DNA of 64,000 bases, taken from DAOUET01 sp034430155 (lineage in GTDB: Bacteria > Chloroflexota > Anaerolineae > Anaerolineales > UBA4823). The stretch covers positions 1-64,000 of the forward strand of contig DAOUET010000122.1 of the NCBI GenBank assembly GCA_034430155.1, read 5' to 3'. Numbering within the stretch: the stretch's first letter is position 1; the number at the start of each line of letters is the position of its first letter. Below, piece after piece: positions 18,301 through 24,513 of the stretch. Below the pieces are notes generated by a model. The model did not search any database. It was given only the letters and a program-made list of their open reading frames with translations, and was not told the DNA's origin. Both the position numbers and the translations under genes were made by a program.

Positions 18301-19567
18301 CCATCCAGCGATAAAGGCTGTCAGGTTGGTAAGTGCCTTGCTGGTAGAAGAAAGGTTCATCCATAGTGTCATAGCGGATTTCGTACCAACGCATGCCCGT
18401 TACCGAATCGCTCAACACGGCGTGGGTAGCCCACAAAGCTGGCACGCCATCCACAATGCGGTACTGCAAGGGCGACATGAGGCGTTCGCCATGCACGTCC
18501 AGCTTTTCGGTGGAATTGGTCTGAGGGACGATATAGCCGATGGCCCAGATTGAGGAGGTATCAGTGTCAAGAGTGAAATTGGGCAGGTGCGCCGGCGAAG
18601 TACCAAACGTGGATGGGCTCAGCTCGTTCCAGTCGGTGTGGAACTCCCAAATGTGAAATTTCCCGGGCTGGATGGAGGCGAAATAGTTGGGTGTACCAGT
18701 CGCAGGTGGAATCCCGATCAGATTGCTGGGCACCAGATGTTCGTAGCCCAGCTGCTCGCTCAGATAAAAGGATTTCGTGCGGAAATCGGTTACCGCACCA
18801 CCCACCAAATCCTCCCGGTTTAAGGCCCACACCTTGATGCCACGCGGCGTGCGATTCATACCATTGTTATATACGTCAACCATATCGGCGGCCAGATAAT
18901 AACCGTCCGGCCACAAACCCAATTTGGGAGAATCCGGATAGTAATTGAAATTCTCCACATTGGTTTTGATGGAGTAGTAATACCAAAAATCGGGGATGAA
19001 ATATGGGTTAAGGGGGGCAGGCGGGGTCAACCCATTTGACACCGCAATGCAAATATAATACGGCCCGTTATCGATGTCGGCGTAAGCCACATCTGCCACC
19101 ACCCAGCGCCCTGCCAGGTGGTCATAAAGCACGTAGGGCTGGCCATGATGGTAAATGCCCCCTTCTAAAGAACACAAGGTGTCCGTGCTGCTCTGGGACC
19201 AAAACTCACCAAAAGAAACGCTGTCGACCAGCTCTCCATCTTTGCGGTATAAAGCCACCATTTTGTTGACCGCCTGGAGGTAGTGGGTGTGACCTGCAGC
19301 TCCGCTGGTATCAGGAACCGCGCCAATCACTCTAGGGTCATTATTGTCCGCAGGGTCGCTTGGAAAAATATCCGGATCAGTCAGGCTATTATCTGAGCGA
19401 CTCAGGCCCGGAAACACAATCGTCGGGTCCGGCATGGCATTGACAGCCTGGGGTTGGCTGGGGTTTTCCGAGAGTGCCTTCACGACTCGAGGTACAGGCA
19501 CCCCCACAAGTGTAAAAAGCATTATTGCCGCGATCAACACACTGATAAAGTTGGAGTATTTTTTCAT
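15344..19567 (-). CDS. Large secreted protein: beta-propeller repeats, two cohesin-like domains and a dockerin
   Basis: The 1407-residue product begins with a signal peptide (MKKYSNFISVLIAAIMLFTL). Residues about 60-500 form a secreted domain with ALYRKDGELV, YVLYDHLAGRWVVADV and SPKLGLWPDGYY. Residues about 540-985 hold TolB/WD40-like repeats (ISRDGRFIAFASEANNL style, each followed by RDIFLHDR). Then come a cohesin-like domain (about 985-1135), a dockerin type I pair (DCNGDGLVDAGDLSALV and NPNQDTVVDAGDLSCTV, about 1140-1210) and a second cohesin-like domain (about 1240-1395). The C terminus carries YLPL. GGAGGAGG precedes the ATG. Cohesin-dockerin pairing would allow assembly with 13972-15246 on the surface; this is inferred. 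Confidence 0.85.
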   Translation of the reverse strand: MKKYSNFISVLIAAIMLFTLVGVPVPRVVKALSENPSQPQAVNAMPDPTIVFPGLSRSDNSLTDPDIFPSDPADNNDPRVIGAVPDTSGAAGHTHYLQAVNKMVALYRKDGELVDSVSFGEFWSQSSTDTLCSLEGGIYHHGQPYVLYDHLAGRWVVADVAYADIDNGPYYICIAVSNGLTPPAPLNPYFIPDFWYYYSIKTNVENFNYYPDSPKLGLWPDGYYLAADMVDVYNNGMNRTPRGIKVWALNREDLVGGAVTDFRTKSFYLSEQLGYEHLVPSNLIGIPPATGTPNYFASIQPGKFHIWEFHTDWNELSPSTFGTSPAHLPNFTLDTDTSSIWAIGYIVPQTNSTEKLDVHGERLMSPLQYRIVDGVPALWATHAVLSDSVTGMRWYEIRYDTMDEPFFYQQGTYQPDSLYRWMGSLAVDQAGDMALGYSVSSASMHPAIRYAGRLKNDPTGQMAQGEAVLQVAGFPIYNGSQYDGDLLFDGPWGRQSQMSVDPLDECIFWYTNMYYDSQSGGTNWHTAIGWFGFPECKGGITKRISLHTDDTQGNASSGLDFEMYSVGISETGRYVVFSSEATNLVDDDTNGQRDVFLRDRDTDNDQIFDEPGSVKTTRISMGYDGSQANGDSWEVAISADSLFIAYSSDASNIVAGDTNGARDVFVYNRSTGATERVSVVDKTTNGNGNAKSDQPFLSRTGRYVVFRSSANNLVTGDTNTVADIFLRDRSTKLTMRIPPPDIGIPFTEPLDESTTPTISDDGTRVAFASRATNLVTPADSADGNALDVFVHDLSTGDTYLISAVGAITDTLDSYTPYISGDGNYVAFASRARTLDTDTTNWESSTDTDADIFVYDMSLDVISRVSVNFFGVQAANGDSYSPSITRDGRFIAFASEANNLDVNLPDVNARRDIFLHDRTLALSGVYDFGLTQRISLNYNRGEPNDWSFVPVIAPEGRHVAYVSEATNLVNNDTNNAWDVFAFDSQRHIPTFLTIPANIPGSLGEVVSVPVIFNQSGQTIDTTTFSVDFDQNCLIFDPTMANAVVFSVSSDFVTSWSYNAADTDGELDFSIYDQTAPRSPIPDGTLVTIKLKVKATCSEAPGWANSARVGFSVDPAPSFGSNGQSVKGYSSDGFIHILPAMLGDCNGDGLVDAGDLSALVLEIFDGDNTLPSNTPGGTFPGNPVGCNPNQDTVVDAGDLSCTVLIIWGDGTAACSGGSGPASQITTQAWFSSEDGAATPGLISLDIPNGVLALPGDQVNLPLAFHPNGNAVNTMVFSIDFDQTWLTFDPADKDHDGLPDALSLDLPQGFKAIASFDPKDGDSELDIVIFNQTSPTAYLPDKNLLTLNLTTGNPPGDFWAMLQSSDNPPASFGSVSGQSLPGGVDMGSVLITLLNNRVYLPLTMGPPAGK

Positions 19568-20127
19568 GAGATATGCCTCCTCCGAAATTTAACCGGGATA
19601 GGATTCAAATAACTCTGGTGGGATAGAAATTGCTATGCATCCTCCTCTTAGATGGTATTCCAATTTCAAAACCGAGTATTAGACTTGATAAGGTGCCTGA
19701 TGAGATTTGTTGGCCTATCAAACCGTATTACTGATATCAATCAGGATAGATGAATGGATCTGAGATAATTTTGCCCTATTTTTACCCCTCATGGGGGCCT
19801 CGTTAGAACACACAGGCATTCATGACCGAAATTCTGTTTCCAACACCCGCTAGTTTTTAAAGATTACCTCATGGAAAGGATAAGGGGACACTTGGTATTG
19901 ATCAAGGCGATATTGAGCAGCTATACCCTGCACCAAATACGATTGTTCAACATGGACCAATTAGAGTGGTCTTTAATCTGCAACCCGCCAGTAACATTAC
20001 AAGTGTTACCACCGCTATCCTTACAATACCGTTTAAGAATGAGTTTCTAATGAGTATCTTCACCATTATAGACCAGAAGAAAGTTAAAATCAAATTAATT
20101 CTTAGGAGAATCTCTAGCAAATCGCTC
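19568..20127. other. Gene-free stretch with one degraded-looking frame
   Basis: No intact gene was found. A plus-strand frame opened at about 19857 and closed at 20141-20143 reads partly like a secreted beta domain (IVQHGPIRVVFNLQP, then SVTTAILTIPF) but has no start codon or binding site, so it may be a gene remnant. The bases next to 19568 probably hold the promoter of the large secreted-protein gene. Confidence 0.35.
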
Positions 20128-20155
20128 TTGACAAAGCGCTGATTTTGTATACAAT
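20128..20155 (+). promoter_or_regulatory. Sigma70-type promoter of the GntR operon
   Basis: TTGACA at 20128-20133 and TACAAT at 20150-20155 are separated by 16 nt. It faces the GntR gene, giving a leader of about 55 nt, and the -10 element lies inside the tandem ATACAAT repeats described next. Confidence 0.7.
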
Positions 20156-20198
20156 TATACAAAGATACAATGATACAATTCTACAATGATACAATTTT
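20146..20198 (+). promoter_or_regulatory. Tandem ATACAAT repeats, probable autoregulatory operator
   Basis: The word ATACAA(T) or a close variant occurs about five times in 53 bp: TGTATACAATTATACA (dyad-symmetric), then GATACAATGATACAAT, then CTACAATGATACAAT. It overlaps the -10 and the transcription start. GntR regulators of the YtrA subfamily usually bind such repeated or dyadic AT-rich sites at their own promoters, so a regulator bound here would block RNA polymerase. Confidence 0.6.
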
Positions 20199-20216
20199 TG
20201 GAGTCCTGAAAGTCAT

Positions 20217-20633
20217 ATGCAGATAGAATTAGACTTTCGGTCCGGCATACCAATCTACATACAAATTATGGACCAGATCAAGCACCTCATCGCCACGGGC
20301 ATGTTACACCCCGGAGACCAGCTGCCCACCGTCAGGCAATTGGCAGCTGATCTGCGAGTAAACTTCAATACCATCGCCCGCTCTTATCGTCTCTTGGATG
20401 AAGAAGGGATCATCTCGACGCAGCATGGGCGCGGCACCTACATTCTGGCTCAAGCCTCGATCCAAGAAACCGACGAATTACGGCGCCAGGCTTTGGAAGG
20501 ATTGACCCGCCATTACCTGGCTGAAGCCAACCGCCTGGGTTTTGAACCGCATGAGGTAACCGGTATCTTCGAACACAACCTGGACCTCTGGCAGGCAGAC
20601 GGCATTCCTCCTAAATATAAACAGGCGGAATAA
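20217..20633 (+). CDS. GntR family transcriptional regulator, YtrA subfamily
   Basis: The 138-residue product has an N-terminal winged helix: IPIYIQIMDQIKHLIATGML, LHPGDQLPTVRQLAADLRVN and GIISTQHGRGTYIL (residues about 11-80). The short C-terminal region (about 55 residues) without a ligand-binding domain is typical of the YtrA subfamily, which usually controls adjacent transporter or membrane-stress genes. Here the next genes encode a slipin and a DUF4177 protein, 59 nt downstream. The start ATG at 20217 lies after a GGAG at a rather long distance. Confidence 0.9.
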   Translation: MQIELDFRSGIPIYIQIMDQIKHLIATGMLHPGDQLPTVRQLAADLRVNFNTIARSYRLLDEEGIISTQHGRGTYILAQASIQETDELRRQALEGLTRHYLAEANRLGFEPHEVTGIFEHNLDLWQADGIPPKYKQAE

Positions 20634-20692
20634 CGCTATCAGGAGTTATCTCCCAAATTCAAGTAAAAAATATCACATCTATGAGGTAAACC

Positions 20693-21643
20693 ATGTACAA
20701 GAATAGCAGAAAGAATACGGAGCAGCTACCATCCAGCAAAAAGATGCAACTACGCCTAAATGGCGTCGCTTTCACCCTGAGCAGTATCGTTTTCCTGATC
20801 GCTTTATTAGGTGGGTTGTTTATGGCGCGTGGCGCCATAGCCGCTTGGTTAATTGTTGTTTACGTTTGCGTGCTGGTTTTGATCGGTTTATTCATCCTGC
20901 TGGGTTTGAAGATCGCCTCCCAATGGGACAAGGCGGTTATCTTACGCCTTGGAAAATTCCACAAGTTAGATGGGCCAGGTATGTTCTGGATCATTCCCGT
21001 GATGGACACGCTGGCCAACTGGATCGACCACCGCGTAATGGTCACGCCTTTCAGCGCTGAGAAGACCCTGACAAAAGACACGGTTCCAGTGGATGTGGAT
21101 GCAGTGCTGTTTTGGATGGTATGGGATGCAGAAAAAGCCGCCTTGGAAGTAGAAGACTATCGGGTTGCCATCACCTGGGCGGCACAAACCGCCTTACGGG
21201 AGATTATCGGCCAGATGGACCTGGCGGACATCCTGGTCGGCCGGGCTAAAATGGATGCAGATTTGCAGGAGATCATCGATGAGCGCACCAATCCTTGGGG
21301 AGTCAGCGTGCAGTCAGTCGAAATTCGCGACGTGGTCATCCCACAAGACCTGGAAGACGCTATGAGCCGCCAAGCTCAAGCTGAACGCGAACGCCAGGCG
21401 CGCGTCATCCTGGGTGAATCCGAGATGCAAATAGCCGAATCCTTCGCAGAGGCTTCGCGGGCTTACATCGATAACCCCACTGCCCTGCACCTGCGCGCCA
21501 TGAACATGCTCTTCGAGGGCTTGAAAGAAAAGGGTGCCATGGTGATCGTGCCCAGCAGCGCGGTAGACACTATGAACCTGGGAGGCTTAGCCGGCATGGT
21601 ATCGCTTTCGAAAACTATCAGCCCACCTCCTGAAAAGGAGTGA
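20693..21643 (+). CDS. Slipin (stomatin/SPFH/Band 7 family membrane protein)
   Basis: The 316-residue product has two adjacent hydrophobic segments (about residues 25-47 and 50-73), then the SPFH domain with QWDKAVILRLGKFHKLDGPG, IPVMDTLANWIDHR, TLTKDTVPVDVDAVLFW and IRDVVIPQDLEDAMSRQAQA. A charged coiled-coil region follows (QAERERQARVILGESEMQ). Length and motifs match slipins, which form oligomeric scaffolds in membrane microdomains. It follows the GntR gene by 59 nt and is followed by a DUF4177 gene 4 nt later, so the three form an operon, probably for membrane-stress response. Confidence 0.92.
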   Translation: MYKNSRKNTEQLPSSKKMQLRLNGVAFTLSSIVFLIALLGGLFMARGAIAAWLIVVYVCVLVLIGLFILLGLKIASQWDKAVILRLGKFHKLDGPGMFWIIPVMDTLANWIDHRVMVTPFSAEKTLTKDTVPVDVDAVLFWMVWDAEKAALEVEDYRVAITWAAQTALREIIGQMDLADILVGRAKMDADLQEIIDERTNPWGVSVQSVEIRDVVIPQDLEDAMSRQAQAERERQARVILGESEMQIAESFAEASRAYIDNPTALHLRAMNMLFEGLKEKGAMVIVPSSAVDTMNLGGLAGMVSLSKTISPPPEKE

Positions 21644-21647
21644 AGCC

Positions 21648-21872
21648 ATGGTTCAAGCGACCCAGTGGGAATATCGCCTCGAAACGATCGGTGGCTCGGC
21701 CTGGCGCGCCCCTAAGGACCAAGAACTTGAGGCTCTCCTGGATGCCTGGGGGGAGGAAGGCTGGGAGGTGATCAACCTCTTCACCGCTCCAGGCACCAAC
21801 CGCATCACGGTGGTGGCCAAGCGTCCCCTGACTCTCTCCACACGCCGTCGCCGCTCAATGCCAGTTTATTGA
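21648..21872 (+). CDS. DUF4177-like small protein
   Basis: The 74-residue product has the DUF4177 pattern: an initial strand TQWEYRLETI, then LEALLDAWGEEGWEVINLF and a final strand RITVVAKRPL. Such proteins are small, cytoplasmic and of unknown function. It starts 4 nt after the slipin stop, with AAGGAG in the preceding coding sequence, so it is co-translated in the GntR-slipin operon. Its Arg-rich C terminus (TRRRRSMPVY) is unusual and could bind nucleic acid or phospholipid. Confidence 0.72.
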   Translation: MVQATQWEYRLETIGGSAWRAPKDQELEALLDAWGEEGWEVINLFTAPGTNRITVVAKRPLTLSTRRRRSMPVY

Positions 21873-22043
21873 TCGAAGACCCCGTTTAAACTCCGGTTGA
21901 CATTCCAGGCGCCGGGAAGATCCTCAGCCAACCCAGAAATGGGGTTTAAAGGATGCGAGCAACCAAGCTGGGGATCAACCAGCCGCTATCGCTAGAAGGT
22001 TCAGGCCAGGAATCTCCCAGGCGGCGCCAGCAAGAGGCAACCC

Positions 22044-22059
22044 TGTTTCACGTGAAACA
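22044..22059. promoter_or_regulatory. parS: parS centromere site, perfect match
   Basis: TGTTTCACGTGAAACA is a perfect 16-bp palindrome identical to the consensus parS bound by chromosomal ParB/Spo0J. It lies in the 250-nt gap between the DUF4177 gene (plus) and the nucleotidyltransferase gene (minus). Chromosomal parS sites nearly always cluster in the origin-proximal part of the chromosome. No parA or parB gene is in the window. Confidence 0.9.
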
Positions 22060-22064
22060 TTAAT

Positions 22065-22099
22065 CAATAGCAGGGACAGATCGGCTGTCCCTGCTATTG
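22065..22099. terminator. Perfect 15-bp hairpin between convergent genes
   Basis: CAATAGCAGGGACAG (22065-22079) pairs perfectly with CTGTCCCTGCTATTG (22085-22099) around a 5-nt loop. It sits between genes that converge, so it can act as a bidirectional terminator, though no long T-run follows on either strand. It lies only 5 bp from the parS site. Confidence 0.65.
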
Positions 22100-22125
22100 T
22101 TACCTCGCCAGGGCATTTTAAGGAA

Positions 22126-23151
22126 TTATAAAGCCGATTGCGGACGGTATTCGGCCCCGCTCGTGCGGCCCCAATCATCCAAGATCTCTTCGACCGTGTC
22201 CAAAAAAGCATCCAGGGCAACTACGCGCTGTGAAAATCTCGGACCAAGCAAATCCAAAGCCCGCAAGGATTCGCTCCAGGCCTGACGCACCGTCGCCTCC
22301 TGCGGGGAAAATGCCACCGCACTGGTCCAGGTACGCAGCAGCGGCCATAGGGCATTATGCGGCTTATCGCCCCGTAAGATTTTTTCGAAAGCTCGCTGGT
22401 AATACAACCTGCGCACGGGTTGTAAACGAGGTGGCACTTCACCAGCCGGTATGCTATCGTAAGCGGATTGCCAGTCCGGTAACCAGGAAAGCAATTGCTC
22501 CCCTGCCACATTAGGCGCTCCCAACAAACCCAACAAGCCAGCGTATAAACCAGAGCGGTTCACCGCCTTGGCTCGCTCAGCGAACTGCATCAGAAAACGT
22601 CGCTCAGTCAGGGGTGATCCGCTTAAGCTGGCGACGGCGTTGGCGATGTGTTCCACTGCCCGCAGGTATAGATGGACCTGCTCAAGGCCTGGTTCGACCT
22701 TCAAATCGTTCAATGAGAACCACATTTGGCGAGCGTGCTCGGATAGGTCGCGGGCGCGCGCCAGCACGTAATCCGGGCGGTCAAACTGACCCCGAACGCT
22801 GGCCTGGGTGAAATCCATAAAATGCTGCGGGTCGTAAAGGATCTTGCAACCAAATATAGTCGGTCCCATCCAGGGATGTACACGCAGTGCCCGCGTCTGA
22901 CGGTATTCTTTATAGTCGTGGTGGGCGATATCCAGGTGCACTTCATCCGTCAGGCGTTGAATTTCGCGCGGCAATAAGGCGCCGCTGCTATGCACGAAGA
23001 CCAGGTCGATATCGGCGGTTCCGCCTAATATGGGGTCGTCTTCTAACACAGAACCGTGTAGATAAATCGCCATTACGTCGCGGTCGCTACGGCTGCGTTG
23101 TGTGGCGGTATCACGGGCGATTTTCAACAAGGTCGCTTTGGTGATACGCAT
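22126..23151 (-). CDS. Nucleotidyltransferase-domain protein
   Basis: The 341-residue product starts with a helix and then the polymerase-beta-type nucleotidyltransferase motif LHGSVLEDDPILGG followed by TADIDLVFVHSS (residues about 30-55), with the Asp-x-Asp metal ligands (DID) in place and a later acidic strand HLDIAHHDY supplying a third carboxylate candidate. The remaining 250 residues are helical. This looks like an aminoglycoside-adenylyltransferase-like or DNA-pol-beta-superfamily enzyme, substrate unknown. GAGAGGG lies just before the ATG. The kinase gene upstream ends 37 nt before it. Confidence 0.8.
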   Translation of the reverse strand: MRITKATLLKIARDTATQRSRSDRDVMAIYLHGSVLEDDPILGGTADIDLVFVHSSGALLPREIQRLTDEVHLDIAHHDYKEYRQTRALRVHPWMGPTIFGCKILYDPQHFMDFTQASVRGQFDRPDYVLARARDLSEHARQMWFSLNDLKVEPGLEQVHLYLRAVEHIANAVASLSGSPLTERRFLMQFAERAKAVNRSGLYAGLLGLLGAPNVAGEQLLSWLPDWQSAYDSIPAGEVPPRLQPVRRLYYQRAFEKILRGDKPHNALWPLLRTWTSAVAFSPQEATVRQAWSESLRALDLLGPRFSQRVVALDAFLDTVEEILDDWGRTSGAEYRPQSAL

Positions 23152-23188
23152 ACATTTCCCTCTCGAGATTTGAGCTCAGGCGCTCAGA

Positions 23189-23839
23189 TCATCTGCTTTC
23201 TTCAAGTTCCAGGGGCAGCTCTGGTTGGAAAGGTGACAATTTCAGAGCCTGGCGAATGCGGTTTTCCACCCATTTCAATTCCTCGGGGTGCCTGAGGTAG
23301 TCCAACTCATTAGTATCGATTGCCAACACTGGCGATCCGTGGTGATAATCCCCGAAGAAGGCTTCATAGGCCTGATTTAGCTGCCCAATATAGGCTCGTT
23401 CCATATTGCGTTCGTATGACCTATCCCGTGAGGCGATGCGCTGCATCAATACATCCGTACCAGCCCGCAGGTAGACGATCAGGTTAGGGATAGGGATCTT
23501 CTCCGCCAGGGCTTCATGAACGCGCTGGTACATGCCTAGTTCGTCACCGTAAAGGTTAATGCTGGCAAACAGGGCGTCTTTTTCGAAGGTGTAATCAGAT
23601 ATCAGGTTATTGCCATCGGCTAAAGCCTTGGGCGCAGTTTTTTTCTGTTGGTGATAGCGGCTGAGCAAGAAAAATATTTGGGTTTGAAAAGCGTAGCGTT
23701 CCCGATCGGTATAGAAATCGGACAGGAATGGGTTTTCTTCAAAAACCTCCAATAAAAGGTCTGCTTTAAAGGCAGGCTGGAGTAGACGAGCCAGGGTGGT
23801 TTTTCCGACGCCGATTGCGCCTTCGATAGCAATGTACAT
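23189..23839 (-). CDS. Deoxynucleoside kinase (dGK/dAK type)
   Basis: I chose the ATG at 23839 (216 residues), giving MYIAIEGAIGVGKTTLARLL with the P-loop at residues about 6-13. The family signature FEENPFLSDFYTDRERYAFQ follows, with a QIFFLLSRYHQ helix, the DYTFEKDALFA segment and a lid region with RDRSYERNME. Such enzymes phosphorylate deoxyguanosine or deoxyadenosine in nucleotide salvage. An upstream start at 23878 would add 13 unlikely residues. A TATACT hexamer sits 6 nt before the chosen ATG, which suggests a leaderless transcript. Confidence 0.9.
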   Translation of the reverse strand: MYIAIEGAIGVGKTTLARLLQPAFKADLLLEVFEENPFLSDFYTDRERYAFQTQIFFLLSRYHQQKKTAPKALADGNNLISDYTFEKDALFASINLYGDELGMYQRVHEALAEKIPIPNLIVYLRAGTDVLMQRIASRDRSYERNMERAYIGQLNQAYEAFFGDYHHGSPVLAIDTNELDYLRHPEELKWVENRIRQALKLSPFQPELPLELEESR

Positions 23840-23845
23840 AGGGCT

Positions 23846-23851
23846 AGTATA
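23846..23851 (-). promoter_or_regulatory. -10 hexamer 6 nt before the deoxynucleoside kinase start
   Basis: On the minus strand TATACT is followed by AGCCCT and then ATG. A GAGG sequence also lies 12 nt before the ATG, so both a leaderless and a weak Shine-Dalgarno start are possible. The same TATACT-AGCC arrangement precedes lipB. Confidence 0.4.
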
Positions 23852-23965
23852 CCTCGCATCGGGGAGAAGAAAATGCACAACATACTTGACAAGCGGGGAA
23901 CTTTCGCTAAACTTTATTTATCGAAATATACTAATATTTTCACGAGTGTTTCCTAGGAGGGAAAA

Positions 23966-24343
23966 ATGCCTGCTTTCAATCGCGTCCAACTGATCGGTAA
24001 TTTAGGTAAGGATCCCCAAAGCCGTTACACTCCCAACGGTCGGAAAGTTTGTAGCTTCAGTCTGGCTGTCAACCGCCGTTGGAAAAGCAGCGAGGGGGAA
24101 TCGAGGGAAGCCACCGACTGGTTCAACGTTGAGGCTTGGGGGCGTCTGGGAGAAATTTGCCAGGAGCACCTCAGCAAGGGACGCCTTGTATTCGTCGAGG
24201 GTCGCCTGCAAACCGATCGCTATGAACAAGATGGTGAAACGCGCTACTTCACCAAAGTCATCGCCAATAGCATGCAAATGCTCGACCGGCGACCGGAAGA
24301 GCATGAGATCCTACCAGAAGAGGGTGAGATCCCCGCGGAATAA
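23966..24343 (+). CDS. ssb: Single-stranded DNA-binding protein without the usual acidic-Phe tip
   Basis: The 125-residue product is an OB-fold SSB: FNRVQLIGNLGKDPQSRYTP, VCSFSLAVNRRWKS, WFNVEAWGRLGEICQEHLSKG and RLVFVEGRLQTDRYEQDGE (residues 4-105). It binds ssDNA at forks and gaps. The C-terminal tail is acidic (EEHEILPEEGEIPAE) but lacks the terminal Phe of the DDDIPF-type tip that normally recruits partner proteins. AGGAGGG lies 6 nt before the ATG. It is divergent from the deoxynucleoside kinase gene and stands alone, not next to rpsF/rpsR. Confidence 0.92.
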   Translation: MPAFNRVQLIGNLGKDPQSRYTPNGRKVCSFSLAVNRRWKSSEGESREATDWFNVEAWGRLGEICQEHLSKGRLVFVEGRLQTDRYEQDGETRYFTKVIANSMQMLDRRPEEHEILPEEGEIPAE

Positions 24344-24446
24344 GCATCACATACAGGCTGGCGAGGCACGCCAACTAGCGGAGCCCTGTAATCCGCCTAC
24401 CTCTCAATTTCTATCCATCCCGGCCACCGCTTGAAACCATTCCGTG

Positions 24447-24498
24447 CCGTTCTATTGGGCTTGCGGTTTGCCAGCAAGCCAAGACATCTTCAGAACGG
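24447..24498 (+). terminator. Nested inverted repeats downstream of ssb
   Basis: GGCTTGC (24458-24464) pairs with GCAAGCC (24474-24480), and an outer CCGTTCT (24447-24453) pairs with AGAACGG (24492-24498). The structure lies between ssb and the convergent pepF gene and could end transcription from either side, though no T-run is present. Confidence 0.4.
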
Positions 24499-24513
24499 AC
24501 GACAGCGATGGGT

